The position numbers and the translations under genes were made by a program. The notes below the pieces were generated by a model. It saw nothing but the letters and a program-made list of their open reading frames with translations. It was not told where the DNA came from and did not search any database. Positions 1-8,927 of a stretch of DNA of 63,007 bases are shown here, piece after piece (within the stretch, counting starts at the first letter, position 1; every line of letters begins with the position of its first letter). The DNA comes from Acidobacteriota bacterium (lineage in GTDB: Bacteria; Acidobacteriota; Blastocatellia; UBA7656): positions 1 through 63,007 of the forward strand of contig JBFMDH010000040.1 in assembly GCA_040754075.1 (NCBI GenBank), given 5' to 3'.

Positions 1-371
1 GTGGTCAATTGGTGTATCATAGATGGCATCAGGGATGTCCTCCGTAATTGAATTTGGCAAAATGATTTTATCAACTACGGTTCAAAACATCCCTTTCAAC
101 TTTTTCAACTCAATACTCAGGTTAAGTCAAAAGGCAAAAGTAAAAAGTGAAACCGGAGAAGCCAATCACCTGAAGGTTATCCGCCCAAGCCGAAGATAAA
201 CTTTTACCTCTGATTGGTGAGCAATTGATTAACCCAAAGTTGCCAGTTGCCCAATGCCCCGCAGTCGCAATTCAATGAGCTAAGACAAAACCGCTTGCCA
301 AACCCACTTGATATTCGCGACAAAGCATTTCAAAATACTCGCTCAATAAATCACGCACATTTAAATCAAGC
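1..371. other. Left-edge non-coding region
   Basis: No convincing plus-strand gene is visible before the first CRTAC1 gene. The stretch contains a short array of A-rich heptamers (129-156) that is the reverse complement of an array inside the next gene. A 44-codon minus-strand reading frame overlaps its right part. I see no clear promoter or Shine-Dalgarno site for the gene at 372. Confidence 0.4.
129..156. repeat. Heptamer array, left arm (AAAAGGC type)
   Basis: Four consecutive 7-bp units of the form AAAAGGC/AAAAGTA/AAAAGTG/AAACCGG. They are the degenerate reverse complement of the TTTGCCT units at 411-452. The two arms enclose about 250 bp, the same geometry as the other inverted heptamer pairs in this window. 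Confidence 0.6.
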
Positions 372-406
372 ATGAAACTTTGTAGCTCGCTTTTATCGGT
401 CATCAT
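272..406 (-). CDS. Possible 44-aa small protein, opposite strand to CRTAC1 start
   Basis: The frame starts with two ATG codons (406 and 403) and encodes a charged, helix-prone peptide beginning MMTDKSELQS and ending in FVLAH. I do not recognise it. It lies between the two inverted heptamer arms at 129-156 and 411-452, the position held by cargo genes in other cassettes of this window. It overlaps the proposed signal-peptide region of the plus-strand gene, so at most one of the two starts may be right. No clear Shine-Dalgarno is seen. Confidence 0.2.
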   Translation of the reverse strand: MMTDKSELQSFMLDLNVRDLLSEYFEMLCREYQVGLASGFVLAH

Positions 407-2195
407 TTCGTTTGCCGTTTGCCTTTTGTCTTTTGTCTTTTGCCTTTTGCCTTCTGAGGTTGTTGCCCAGCAAAATCCCAAACCACAAACCGGAAAATCT
501 TACAGCACGGCTGAACCACCCAAGCGCCAGAGCGCGCCGGTTCCCGAAGCGCCATCGCCCGTCACCTTCACCGATATGACTAGGCAATGCGGACTCGCGT
601 TCAAACATGCGGCATCACAGACCGCGCAGAAATATTTACTCGAAACCATGGGCGGCGGCGTTGCTCTGTTTGATTATGACAATGACGGGCGAATGGATTT
701 ATTTTTCGCCAACGGCGCATTGCTCACCGACCAGATGGCAAAAGATGCGCGCCCCGATAAACGCGATGCGAAATTCTGGAATCGCCTCTATCATCAAAAA
801 AGCGACGGCACATTTGAAGACGTAACCGAACGCGCAGGCGTCAAAGGCGAAGGCTATTCGATGGGTGTAAGCGTAGGCGATTATGACAACGATGGTTTCG
901 CAGATATGTATGTCACCGGTTACGGAGCCAACATTTTATATCGCAACAATGGCAACGGCACTTTTACGGATGTCACGAAATCGGCTCTGGTAGCCGCTTC
1001 CGGCTGGTCTACTTCGGCAGGCTGGCTCGATTATGACAAAGACGGACGACTTGATTTATTCGTCTGTCGTTACGTGGTCTGGGATTTCGATTTAGGTACG
1101 CTCTATTGTGGCGACATGCGACCGGGCTTTCGCGCTTATTGTCATCCCGACAATTTCAAAAGCCTGCCGAATATTCTCTATCATCAAAAAGCCGATGGGA
1201 CGTTTGAGGACGTAAGCGCGAAATCAAAGATCGGTGAACCGGGCGGCAAAGGGTTGGGCGTGGTGTTTGCCGATTTCGATAACGATGGTTGGACGGATAT
1301 TCTGGTCGCTAACGATAGCGTCCGCCAGTCGCTTTATAAAAATAATGGTGACGGGACCTTTGAAGACATCGCGCTTCCGGCAGGCGTGGCTTACGACGAA
1401 AACGGCAAAACCTTCGCGGGGATGGGCGTCGATGCGGCGGATTATAATGAAGATGGCAGCGTCGATATTTTTATGACGGCGCTCTCGAATGAAACCTATC
1501 CGCTCTATGAAAACAATGGCGACCACACGTTCACTTACGAGACCAACACGTCGGGCGTCGGACAAATCACCTTGCTCAATTCCGGTTGGGGGGCACGGTT
1601 CGTGGATTTGGATAACGATGGCTGGCGCGACATTTTTGTGGCGCAAAGCCATGTGCTTGATACCATCGAAAAGACTTCGAGTTATTTGAAATACAAACAG
1701 CCGCCCTTGTTTTTGCGAAACACCGGCAAAAATTTCGTCAGCGTGTCGGGTTCCGCAGGCGCGAGTTTCGCTGTAGCGATTGCGGCGCGCGGCGCAGCTT
1801 TCGGAGACCTGGATAACGACGGCGATGTTGATGTGGTGATGGGCACGCTCGACAGCGCGCCGCTGGTGTTGCGCAACAACGGCACGAAAAATCACTGGCT
1901 TGGATTGGCTTTAATCGGCACGAAATCGAATCGGCAAGGACTCGGTTCGCGTGTGACGGTTACGGAAGCGAGCGGGCGCAAACGCATTTTTGATATAACG
2001 ACGAGCGGCAGTTATTTATCGTCTAATGATGCGCGCCTGATTATCGGTTTGGGCGCGGCAACCGGCGTGAAAAATATCGAAATCAAATGGCCAAGCGGGC
2101 AACCCCAGTTGATAGAAAATCCCGCAATTGACCGCTATCACCAAATAAAAGAGACTGACCGTAAATTGTCCGGGAGGGTTGATCGTGAACATTGA
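372..2195 (+). CDS. Secreted CRTAC1-family protein (FG-GAP/VCBS repeats + ASPIC/UnbV)
   Basis: A 607-residue extracytoplasmic protein. Residues 1-32 form a signal peptide with a long L/F/V/C-rich core ending near VVAQQ. About seven calcium-binding repeats of the DxDNDGxxD type follow (for example DYDNDGRMDLF, DLDNDGWRDIF), as expected for an integrin-like beta-propeller. Residues of about 510-595 match the ASPIC/UnbV domain (HWLGLALIG, GSYLSSNDARL, IEIKWPSGQ). The family is thought to bind ligands or other proteins at the cell surface; no enzyme activity can be inferred. The core of the signal peptide is encoded by a heptamer array (411-452), and no Shine-Dalgarno precedes ATG 372, so the start is less certain than the rest. 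The end overlaps the next small gene by 11 bp. Confidence 0.85.
   Translation: MKLCSSLLSVIISFAVCLLSFVFCLLPSEVVAQQNPKPQTGKSYSTAEPPKRQSAPVPEAPSPVTFTDMTRQCGLAFKHAASQTAQKYLLETMGGGVALFDYDNDGRMDLFFANGALLTDQMAKDARPDKRDAKFWNRLYHQKSDGTFEDVTERAGVKGEGYSMGVSVGDYDNDGFADMYVTGYGANILYRNNGNGTFTDVTKSALVAASGWSTSAGWLDYDKDGRLDLFVCRYVVWDFDLGTLYCGDMRPGFRAYCHPDNFKSLPNILYHQKADGTFEDVSAKSKIGEPGGKGLGVVFADFDNDGWTDILVANDSVRQSLYKNNGDGTFEDIALPAGVAYDENGKTFAGMGVDAADYNEDGSVDIFMTALSNETYPLYENNGDHTFTYETNTSGVGQITLLNSGWGARFVDLDNDGWRDIFVAQSHVLDTIEKTSSYLKYKQPPLFLRNTGKNFVSVSGSAGASFAVAIAARGAAFGDLDNDGDVDVVMGTLDSAPLVLRNNGTKNHWLGLALIGTKSNRQGLGSRVTVTEASGRKRIFDITTSGSYLSSNDARLIIGLGAATGVKNIEIKWPSGQPQLIENPAIDRYHQIKETDRKLSGRVDREH
411..452. repeat. 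Heptamer array, right arm (TTTGCCT type), inside coding sequence
   Basis: Six perfect-phase 7-bp units: TTTGCCG, TTTGCCT, TTTGTCT, TTTGTCT, TTTGCCT, TTTGCCT. They are read as codons 14-27 of the CRTAC1 gene and supply most of its hydrophobic signal-peptide core. They form an inverted pair with 129-156. Confidence 0.8.
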
Positions 2196-2430
2196 TAACC
2201 GCATAACCAGAACTGAATTTTGTTTCACGGTTTCGCTCATCTTTATGTTTCTTGTGGGATTGCTCATCGTTTTAGATAGCGAACCTGAAAAGTCATCTTC
2301 GATGCTCAAACGGATGATGCTGATTACGGCATTCGTCATCCACACGGTTTACTTCATCGCAGGCTGGCGTGAACGACGTAAAGAAAATCGCATCGCCAAT
2401 AGAAAGGTTGAAGAAATTCTGACAAAATAA
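2185..2430 (+). CDS. Small two-helix membrane protein
   Basis: I place the start at GTG 2185 because GGAGGG (2173-2178) lies six bases upstream; a TTG at 2179 would touch that site. The product is 81 residues with two hydrophobic segments, around FTVSLIFMFLVGLLIVL and MMLITAFVIHTVYFIAGW, a charged loop between them and a basic C-terminal tail. It overlaps the end of the CRTAC1 gene by 11 bp, which suggests translational coupling. I do not recognise the family. It may be an inner-membrane partner of the two secreted CRTAC1 proteins, but only the position supports that. Confidence 0.55.
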   Translation: MNIDNRITRTEFCFTVSLIFMFLVGLLIVLDSEPEKSSSMLKRMMLITAFVIHTVYFIAGWRERRKENRIANRKVEEILTK

Positions 2431-2492
2431 GTGGGCGTTAATGACCTCTTTTCGCGGCTATAGCTGCAAATTCATTTTTGAGATTTATCATT

Positions 2493-4343
2493 ATGTTTAA
2501 CAAACAAGCTTTGATTATTCGATTCATTACTGTGCTTCTTGCATCAGCGATGATTTCCGCTTCGGCATTCACGCAACAAAAGACTGCGCCGAAACAGGAA
2601 CCGCCCAAACAAGGTATGGGCGGCGTTTCAACCGGTGTGGCGAAAACTTATGCCTCGAAACGCACCGTCGGAATTACCGATGCCAAAGCGCCCGTGGTCT
2701 TTGAAGATGTGACGGCACAAACGCCGCTTGCGGCGTTCAAACATCGCAGTGGCAATCCGCAAAAAGATTACATCGTCGAAGCCCCACCAGGCGGCGCGGC
2801 GATTTTCGATTTCGATAATGACGGCTTGCCTGACATCTACGTCTTGAACGGTTCGACCTTTGAAGCCGAAAAAGGCAAAGAGAAAGCTCCGCGCGCCGCG
2901 CTCTATCGCAATCTCGGCAACTGGAAATTTGAAGACGTCACCGACAAAGCCGGCGTCGCTAATGAACGTTGGGGCTTTGGGGTGGCGGTCGGCGATTATG
3001 ACAATGATGGCTTTCAGGATTTATTCATCGGCAACTGGGGCGTGTCGCGACTCTATCACAACAACGGCAACGGCACTTTTACAGATGTCGCGGAAAAACT
3101 CGGCGTGGCGCGCAAAGGCTGGAGCGCCGGCGCTACCTGGGGCGATTATGACAAGGATGGGCGGCTGGATTTATTCGTGCCCGGCTACCTCGATTTCGAT
3201 ATGAATAGCTTGCCGCCAAATCCCAGTGAAGCGGCGAAGCCCGGTGGCGTGGCGCAGAATTTCTGCCAATTTCGCGGCATTCCTGTGTTATGCGGTCCGC
3301 GCGGACTCAAAGGCGAAGGCGATACGCTCTATCATCAAAAAGCCGACGGCACCTTTGAAGATGTGAGCGTCAAAGCGGGGGTGCAGGACAAAGATAAATA
3401 CTATGGCTTCTCATCAGCCTTCTTGCATATCAATGAAGATGATTTGCTTGATTTGATTGTCGTCAACGACTCAACCCCGAAACTGCTTTACCTCAATAAA
3501 GGCGATGGCACATTTGAAGAGGTCGGTTATCCGTCAGGCATTGCGCTCAATGAAAACGGGCGCGAACAGGCAGGAATGGGTTTGGGCGTCGGCGATTATG
3601 ATAATGATGGCTTGGTTGATTTTTACATCACCAATTTTTCCGATGATTCAAACACTCTCTATCACAATGATGGCGATGGCAATTTCATCGATGTGACCTT
3701 CCAAGCCGGTCACGGCGAATTGACCTTTCCGTTTTTAGGCTGGGGCACCAACTTTCTGGATTATGACAATGACGGTTGGAAAGATGTATTCATCGCCAAT
3801 GGTCACGTCTATCCGAATGTCGATAAACAGCAATGGGGAACGAGTTGGGCACAGCAACCGCTGCTGTTTCGCAATCTCAGCAACGGCAAATTCGCGCGCG
3901 TCGGCGCGGCTCCGAATTCCGCTTTGGCACAGGCTTATCAGGGTCGCGGACTAGGCATCGGTGATTTGGATGACGATGGCAGAATTGATGCGGTGATTAA
4001 CTGCGTCGATTCACACCCGGCGGTATTGAAAAATGTGTTGAAGAATGCCGGTCACTGGGTGACTTTCAAATTGGTTGGCGATACGACGCAAAAAACCCCG
4101 CGCGATGCGACCGGCTCGATTGCTTATGTGACGACCGGCAATATGCGCCAGCGTCAGGATGTGTTGAGCGGCGCGAGTTTCGCTTCGACCAATGACCAGC
4201 GATTGCATTTCGGATTGGGACAGGCGACCAAAATCGACAAATTGGAAATCAAATGGGCGAATGGCAAATCCGAAATCGTCAAGATTGACGGATGCGATAA
4301 GGTATTCACCATTGTTCAAGGCAAAGGCATCGTCAGTAAATAA
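2493..4343 (+). CDS. Second secreted CRTAC1-family protein (FG-GAP/VCBS + UnbV)
   Basis: A 616-residue paralogue of the protein at 372-2195. ATG 2493 is preferred over TTG 2478 because it gives a compact signal peptide (lysine near the start, then a hydrophobic core ending ASAFTQQ). Six good calcium-loop repeats are visible (DFDNDGLPDIY, DYDNDGFQDLF, DYDKDGRLDLF, DYDNDGLVDFY, DYDNDGWKDVF, DLDDDGRIDAV) and one is degenerate (HINEDDLLDLI). The UnbV-like C-terminal domain includes GASFASTNDQRLHFGLG and LEIKWANGKSE. An insert holds the cysteine pair FCQFRGIPVLC, which could form a disulfide. The gene is followed by a strong terminator, so the three genes 372-4343 may be one transcription unit. 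Confidence 0.85.
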   Translation: MFNKQALIIRFITVLLASAMISASAFTQQKTAPKQEPPKQGMGGVSTGVAKTYASKRTVGITDAKAPVVFEDVTAQTPLAAFKHRSGNPQKDYIVEAPPGGAAIFDFDNDGLPDIYVLNGSTFEAEKGKEKAPRAALYRNLGNWKFEDVTDKAGVANERWGFGVAVGDYDNDGFQDLFIGNWGVSRLYHNNGNGTFTDVAEKLGVARKGWSAGATWGDYDKDGRLDLFVPGYLDFDMNSLPPNPSEAAKPGGVAQNFCQFRGIPVLCGPRGLKGEGDTLYHQKADGTFEDVSVKAGVQDKDKYYGFSSAFLHINEDDLLDLIVVNDSTPKLLYLNKGDGTFEEVGYPSGIALNENGREQAGMGLGVGDYDNDGLVDFYITNFSDDSNTLYHNDGDGNFIDVTFQAGHGELTFPFLGWGTNFLDYDNDGWKDVFIANGHVYPNVDKQQWGTSWAQQPLLFRNLSNGKFARVGAAPNSALAQAYQGRGLGIGDLDDDGRIDAVINCVDSHPAVLKNVLKNAGHWVTFKLVGDTTQKTPRDATGSIAYVTTGNMRQRQDVLSGASFASTNDQRLHFGLGQATKIDKLEIKWANGKSEIVKIDGCDKVFTIVQGKGIVSK

Positions 4344-4368
4344 ACCGCTCACCAGCAAGCGTTGAAAA

Positions 4369-4430
4369 ATAGCCTTGGGATTGAATAGATTGAACGAAGG
4401 GTATCCGCTCAATCCCAAGGCTATCTTTTT
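4369..4430 (+). terminator. Intrinsic terminator after the CRTAC1 pair
   Basis: A perfect 16-bp inverted repeat (4369-4384 with 4409-4424) with a 24-nt loop, followed by CTTTTT. It lies 26 bp after the stop of the second CRTAC1 gene. Confidence 0.85.
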
Positions 4431-4507
4431 GGCAGGGGGTTAGCTTTCCCGGCAAAGGTTGCCGCGCTCTAACGCTCTCCATTGACTTAAAAACAGCGTT
4501 AAAACTG

Positions 4508-4536
4508 CTGAAAATTTCAGGGTTTTGTTTTATACT
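4508..4536 (+). promoter_or_regulatory. Sigma-70-type promoter for the histidine kinase
   Basis: A CTGAAA -35 box (4508-4513), a 17-bp spacer and a TATACT -10 box (4531-4536). It lies about 100 bp before the kinase start and after the preceding terminator. Confidence 0.55.
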
Positions 4537-4639
4537 GACACCGCATTTCCCCTTACAACTTTCTTCATTTACGTTTGCGTAATAAAACAGGAAATCAATA
4601 TCGGTATATTGAACCAGTGGGTTTAAATGGGTAGGTTGA

Positions 4640-6370
4640 ATGAACTGGCAGTATAATCATTTTTCTCTTCTATACTTTTTATCCGCAGCCGTTGCGGTCT
4701 GGTTGTTCCTCTATGGGTGGAAGCGACGCCGAACTCGTGGCGCGGTTCCTTTTATCGCCTTTGCCATCGGCGTCTTTATCTGGTCATTTGCCAATGGCAT
4801 TGAAGTCATCAGCCTGACGCTTGCTGAAAAAATTTTCTGGGCAAACGTTCAGTATTTCGGCGCAACGACGATTCCCGTCGCCTGGATAGTTTTCGCTTTG
4901 CAATACACCGGGCGGGCAAGCTACATCAATACCAAACATCTTCTGCTGCTTTGCCTGCTTCCGGCAATTACCATCGTGCTGGCTTGGACCAACCCGCACC
5001 ATGAACTCATCAGAAAAAACATCTCTCTGACAACTGAAGGATTGTTTCCGCGCGTGCTTAAAGACTACGGGGTATGGTTCAAAATCTACGTGATTTATTC
5101 CTACACCTTACTGGGAGCGGGCGTTTTTCTGATTTTCAACCTGTTCGTCAAAGCGAATCAGGTTTATCGCAAACAGGCTTTAGTTCTGTTACTTGGAGCT
5201 TTGACGCCCTGGTGCGCCAATATTGTTTATATCCTGCAAATTGCGCCGCTCCATCATCTCGATTTAACTCCTCCGGCGTTTACGGTCGCCGGCATTGCGA
5301 TGGCGCTTGGTATTTTCCGCTTTCATCTTCTGGATATTATTCCGATTGCTTATGAAACGGTGATTGAAGAATTACAGGATGGCATTATTGTACTCGATAC
5401 CGGCGGGCGCATCATTGACCTCAACCCTGCGGCGCAAAAAATTCTCGACCAACCGGCTTCCGAAGTTATCGGTTTGCCATTTACCGATTTCATTGCCTAT
5501 GACCTCGATTCCGATTCGTCGCACAATGAAATCTGTCGCAAAGAAACTTTTTATGATGTCAAACATTCGCTCATTCATGATAAACGCGGCAAATTGAGCG
5601 GCAAGTTGGTAGTGCTGCGCGACATCACCGAACCCAAACGCCTGGAGGCGCAACTGGCGCAGGTCGAAAAACTCGCAGCCGTCGGGCGCTTTCTGTCGGG
5701 CACAGCACACGAACTCAATAATCCGCTCTCTTCTATCCTTGGCTTTGCGCAATTGTTGCTTGCCAAAAACGATTTGGATAAACAAACCCGCAAAAGAATC
5801 GAAATCATTAATCAGGAAGCGACGCGCAGCCGAACCATCGTACAAAATCTGTTTGCCTTTGTTGGGGAATCCCGGATGATTTTCTCGAATGTGAATATCA
5901 ATGAATTGCTCAATGTCGCGCTGGAATTACGAAAAGACGCTTTGCAACCGCAAGGCATTGAAGTTCGTTTTGAACCCGGAACGCTTCCCGAAATCAAAGC
6001 CGATGCGCAACAACTGGAGCGCGCATTTTTGAATGTTCTCATCAATGCGGAACAGGCACTACAAACCGTGAGCGGAAAAAAACTCCTGACCATTACAACC
6101 GAACTTAAACTCAATGGCGGACAACCGCGTATAGAAGTCTCTATCGAAGATACCGGCGCAGGGATTCCGGGAGAAAATTTAAACAAAGTATTTGAACCAT
6201 TTTTCACCACGCGACCGGTCGGCAAAGGAATGGGGTTGGGATTATCCATCAGTTACGGCATCATTGCCAAACACGGCGGCAATATCAGTGTTGAAAGTAA
6301 AGAAAATCTCGGCAGCAAATTTATCTTTTCGCTGCCGGTTACTGCAGCCCTGGTCGTGGCTAATGTTTAG
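4640..6370 (+). CDS. Sensor histidine kinase, 7TM-PAS-HisKA-HATPase
   Basis: A 576-residue membrane kinase. Residues 1-225 contain about seven hydrophobic helices of the histidine-kinase 7TM N-terminal type. A PAS domain follows (IEELQDGIIVLDTGGRIIDLNPAA to LVVLRDITEPKR, roughly 240-335 in pieces). The H-box is FLSGTAHELNNPLSSI with phospho-acceptor His357. The ATPase domain shows the N-box (FLNVLINAEQAL), G1 (EDTGAGIP), F-box (FEPFFTTR) and G2 (GKGMGLGLSISYGI). The enzyme should autophosphorylate and pass phosphate to a response regulator, but none is next to it, so it is an orphan kinase. It has its own promoter and terminator and is therefore probably monocistronic. The signal cannot be inferred. 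Confidence 0.92.
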   Translation: MNWQYNHFSLLYFLSAAVAVWLFLYGWKRRRTRGAVPFIAFAIGVFIWSFANGIEVISLTLAEKIFWANVQYFGATTIPVAWIVFALQYTGRASYINTKHLLLLCLLPAITIVLAWTNPHHELIRKNISLTTEGLFPRVLKDYGVWFKIYVIYSYTLLGAGVFLIFNLFVKANQVYRKQALVLLLGALTPWCANIVYILQIAPLHHLDLTPPAFTVAGIAMALGIFRFHLLDIIPIAYETVIEELQDGIIVLDTGGRIIDLNPAAQKILDQPASEVIGLPFTDFIAYDLDSDSSHNEICRKETFYDVKHSLIHDKRGKLSGKLVVLRDITEPKRLEAQLAQVEKLAAVGRFLSGTAHELNNPLSSILGFAQLLLAKNDLDKQTRKRIEIINQEATRSRTIVQNLFAFVGESRMIFSNVNINELLNVALELRKDALQPQGIEVRFEPGTLPEIKADAQQLERAFLNVLINAEQALQTVSGKKLLTITTELKLNGGQPRIEVSIEDTGAGIPGENLNKVFEPFFTTRPVGKGMGLGLSISYGIIAKHGGNISVESKENLGSKFIFSLPVTAALVVANV

Positions 6371-6429
6371 CCCAATATGTTTTATGATTGACCGAAATCA
6401 CTGAACAACAATTTGTTGACATCAAAGAC

Positions 6430-6468
6430 AAACGGCGTGTCTTTTAATCAAGACACGCCGTTTATTTT
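6430..6468. terminator. Shared terminator between the kinase and pnp
   Basis: A perfect 14-bp inverted repeat (6430-6443 with 6450-6463) with a 6-nt loop and ATTTTTG on the plus side. It sits between two convergent genes, 60 bp after the kinase stop and 17 bp beyond the pnp stop, and probably serves both, though the T tract is better on the plus strand. Confidence 0.8.
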
Positions 6469-6485
6469 TGATCCGTCAATTCGCA

Positions 6486-8726
6486 TTAACGACGACGACG
6501 GTCGCGATTACCGCCTCCGCCTCCGCCGCTTGAGCGATGCGGACGACCACGGTCTTTGTCGCGACGTGGCGGACGATTTTCATCGCGATTGCCGACATCA
6601 TCGCCCGGCTCTTCCGGTACTTCTTCCGGCGCTTGCCCGCCGCCTTCTTCTTCCAAAACGGCGCGGCGTGACAGCCGAATCTTGCCGGTCGGTTCGACAT
6701 TGATGACTTTGACAAGCAATTGCTGACCTTCGCTGAGTACATCGCGCACATCACGCACGCGATAATCGGCAATTTCGGAAACGTGCAGCAAACCATCCGT
6801 GCCCGGCAAAATTTCCACAAACGCGCCGAAATCGGCAATGCGCTGCACCGTGCCCAGATAAGTTTTGCCGACTTCGGGAACCGCCGTGAGTCCTTGAATG
6901 ATGCCAAGGGCTTCTTCGGCTTTTTCCAAATTCGCCGAAGCGATTTTCACCGTGCCATCGTCTGCGACATCAATCTTGCAACCGGTCTTATCAACGATGC
7001 TGCGAATCACTTTGCCGCCGGTGCCAATGACGTCGCGAATCTTATCAACAGGAATTTGAATGGTCAGAATGCGCGGCGCATACTGGCTGATTTCGGCTCG
7101 CGGTTCGGCAATTACTGCTTCCATTTTGTCGAGGATGTAAAGTCTTCCGGCACGCGCCTGCTCCAACGCATAAGCGAGAATCTGCGCGTTGAGTCCCGTG
7201 ACCTTTATATCCATCTGCAAAGCGGTGATGCCGGTTCGTGTGCCGCAAACTTTGAAATCCATATCGCCGTAGTGGTCTTCTGCCCCGGCGATGTCCGTGA
7301 GAATCGCGTATTTATTGCCTTCCATCACCAGCCCCATCGCTACACCGGCAACCGGCGATTTGAGCGGCACGCCGGCATCAAGTAACGACAGGGTGCCACC
7401 GCAAACCGATGCCATCGAACTCGAACCATTCGATTCGGTGATGTCGGAAACGATGCGCACGACGTAAGGGAAATCCTTTTCTTCGGGCATCATCGGTTCC
7501 AGAGCGCGACGCGCCAGCGCCCCGTGCCCGACTTCGCGACGACCGGGTGAACCGAAACGTCCGGTTTCCCCGACGGAATAAGGCGGGAAATTATAAGCCA
7601 GCAAAAAGCGGCGTTTGATTTCGCCCTTTTCCAAATCATCGAGGTATTGAATGTCTTCACCGGTGCCAAGCGTAGTGGTGACGATTGCCTGAGTTTCGCC
7701 GCGCGTAAACAGCGCCGAACCGTGAGCGCGTGGAATCCAACCGACTTCAATGGAAATCGGGCGAATTTCCGAAAAGCGACGACCGTCAGGACGATGTTTG
7801 TGATTGAGAATGTCATCGCGAAAGACGCGCTCTTTCAACTCAGTGAAAATCGCGCCCGCCATTTTGCGTTTGTCAGGCTCTTCTTCGGGATAGCCGGAAA
7901 CCACGCGCTCTTTTAAGGCATCGACCAGCGCATAGCTTTCTCGTTTTTCATGTTTTCCGGTGTCGAGCGCATCACGTAACTCTTCGGTGATGCTTTCGGC
8001 AATGGACTGAGCCATGTCCTGGTCAATTTCGGGCTTCACGACTTCACGTTTGGTGATGCCGAGTTTGGCATACATCTCTCTTTGCAAACGGCAAAGCTTT
8101 TTAATTTCGTTATGTCCGAAAAGTAAGGCTTCGACCATTACCTCTTCGGTAACTTCCCGGGCACCGGCTTCGACCATCACGATGGCTTCTTCGGAACCGG
8201 CAACCACTAAATTGAGTGCCGATTCGCGCCCCTGCTCGTAACTGGGATTGACCACAAACCGGTCACCTAAAAGACCGACGCGAACCCCTGCCACCGGCGT
8301 TTCAAATGGAATATCGGAAAGATAAAGCGCTGCCGATGCGCCGGTGATTGATAACACGTCGGCGTCATACATTTCATCAGCCGAAATTACCGAAGCGACG
8401 ACTTGCGTATCGCTGCGATAGCCTTCGGTAAACAAGGGGCGAAGCGGGCGATCAATCAAGCGAGAAACCAAGGTTTCTCGCTCCGATGGTCGGCCTTCGC
8501 GTTTGAAGTAGTTGCCGGGAATGCGTCCTGCGGCATAACCATATTCTCTGTACTCAACTGTAAGCGGGAAAAAATCGACATCTTTTGGGGTGGAACCGAC
8601 GGCGGCAACCAAAATCATGGTGTCGCCATAGCGCACGATAACCGCGCCATCCGCTTGTTTGGCAATCTTTCCGGTCTCTATCGAAAACTCTACGCCTCCG
8701 AGTTGTATTGACTCTTTCAAAAACAT
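6486..8726 (-). CDS. pnp: Polyribonucleotide nucleotidyltransferase (PNPase)
   Basis: A 746-residue phosphorolytic 3'-5' exoribonuclease of RNA turnover. The two RNase PH domains are clear (N-terminal GGVEFSIETGKIAKQADGAV; second domain RPDGRRFSEIRPI and GETQAIVTTTLGT), joined by the helical linker. A KH domain (IPVDKIRDVIGTGGKVIRSI) and an S1 domain (GKTYLGTVQRIADFGAFVEI) follow. The C-terminus is an unusual Arg/Gly/Asp-rich tail (PPRRDKDRGRPHRSSGGGGG) that may add RNA affinity. An AAGGAAA site precedes the ATG. It follows rpsO, as in many bacteria, but with a terminator-like hairpin and a second leader hairpin between the genes. Confidence 0.97.
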   Translation of the reverse strand: MFLKESIQLGGVEFSIETGKIAKQADGAVIVRYGDTMILVAAVGSTPKDVDFFPLTVEYREYGYAAGRIPGNYFKREGRPSERETLVSRLIDRPLRPLFTEGYRSDTQVVASVISADEMYDADVLSITGASAALYLSDIPFETPVAGVRVGLLGDRFVVNPSYEQGRESALNLVVAGSEEAIVMVEAGAREVTEEVMVEALLFGHNEIKKLCRLQREMYAKLGITKREVVKPEIDQDMAQSIAESITEELRDALDTGKHEKRESYALVDALKERVVSGYPEEEPDKRKMAGAIFTELKERVFRDDILNHKHRPDGRRFSEIRPISIEVGWIPRAHGSALFTRGETQAIVTTTLGTGEDIQYLDDLEKGEIKRRFLLAYNFPPYSVGETGRFGSPGRREVGHGALARRALEPMMPEEKDFPYVVRIVSDITESNGSSSMASVCGGTLSLLDAGVPLKSPVAGVAMGLVMEGNKYAILTDIAGAEDHYGDMDFKVCGTRTGITALQMDIKVTGLNAQILAYALEQARAGRLYILDKMEAVIAEPRAEISQYAPRILTIQIPVDKIRDVIGTGGKVIRSIVDKTGCKIDVADDGTVKIASANLEKAEEALGIIQGLTAVPEVGKTYLGTVQRIADFGAFVEILPGTDGLLHVSEIADYRVRDVRDVLSEGQQLLVKVINVEPTGKIRLSRRAVLEEEGGGQAPEEVPEEPGDDVGNRDENRPPRRDKDRGRPHRSSGGGGGGNRDRRRR

Positions 8727-8750
8727 ATTTATTTTCCTTCCCTATCCGCT

Positions 8751-8805
8751 GCGCGTTATTCAAACGAATCCTTGGGATTCAGGAATGATTCCTCACTTAA
8801 CGCGC
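8751..8805 (-). promoter_or_regulatory. Leader hairpin just before pnp
   Basis: An 8-bp stem (8751-8758 with 8798-8805, GCGCGTTA/TAACGCGC) enclosing a second small hairpin (GAATCC/GGATTC) in the pnp leader RNA, ending about 25 nt before the start codon. In enterobacteria the pnp leader stem is the target of RNase III and PNPase autoregulation; this could be the local equivalent. That function is inferred. Confidence 0.4.
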
Positions 8806-8876
8806 TCATAGTATTCATGGGTTATTTTCAATGATGTAGCAATCAGTGGATAAATTCAGATAAATCGGTTCGCTAT

Positions 8877-8927
8877 AAAAACGAAAAGTCACGATGAGCC
8901 GGCTGTTCGTCTAAAAGCTCTCGTGAC
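8877..8927 (-). terminator. Terminator or attenuator between rpsO and pnp
   Basis: On the minus strand a 7-bp plus 4-bp stem with a one-base bulge (8917-8927 with 8888-8899) is followed by TTTTCGTTTTT. It lies in the 377-bp rpsO-pnp interval, which otherwise holds no gene; the few short frames there are not convincing. It may end most rpsO transcripts while some read through into pnp. Confidence 0.7.

Noticed and set aside
1224-1895. Long minus-strand frame (223 codons) inside the first CRTAC1 gene
   Set aside because: It is the antisense of periodic DxDxDG codons; the peptide is low in family signals and the plus-strand protein is clearly real.
6720-7385. Plus-strand 221-codon frame inside pnp
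   Set aside because: Antisense shadow of the conserved PNPase coding sequence with no recognisable domain or ribosome site.
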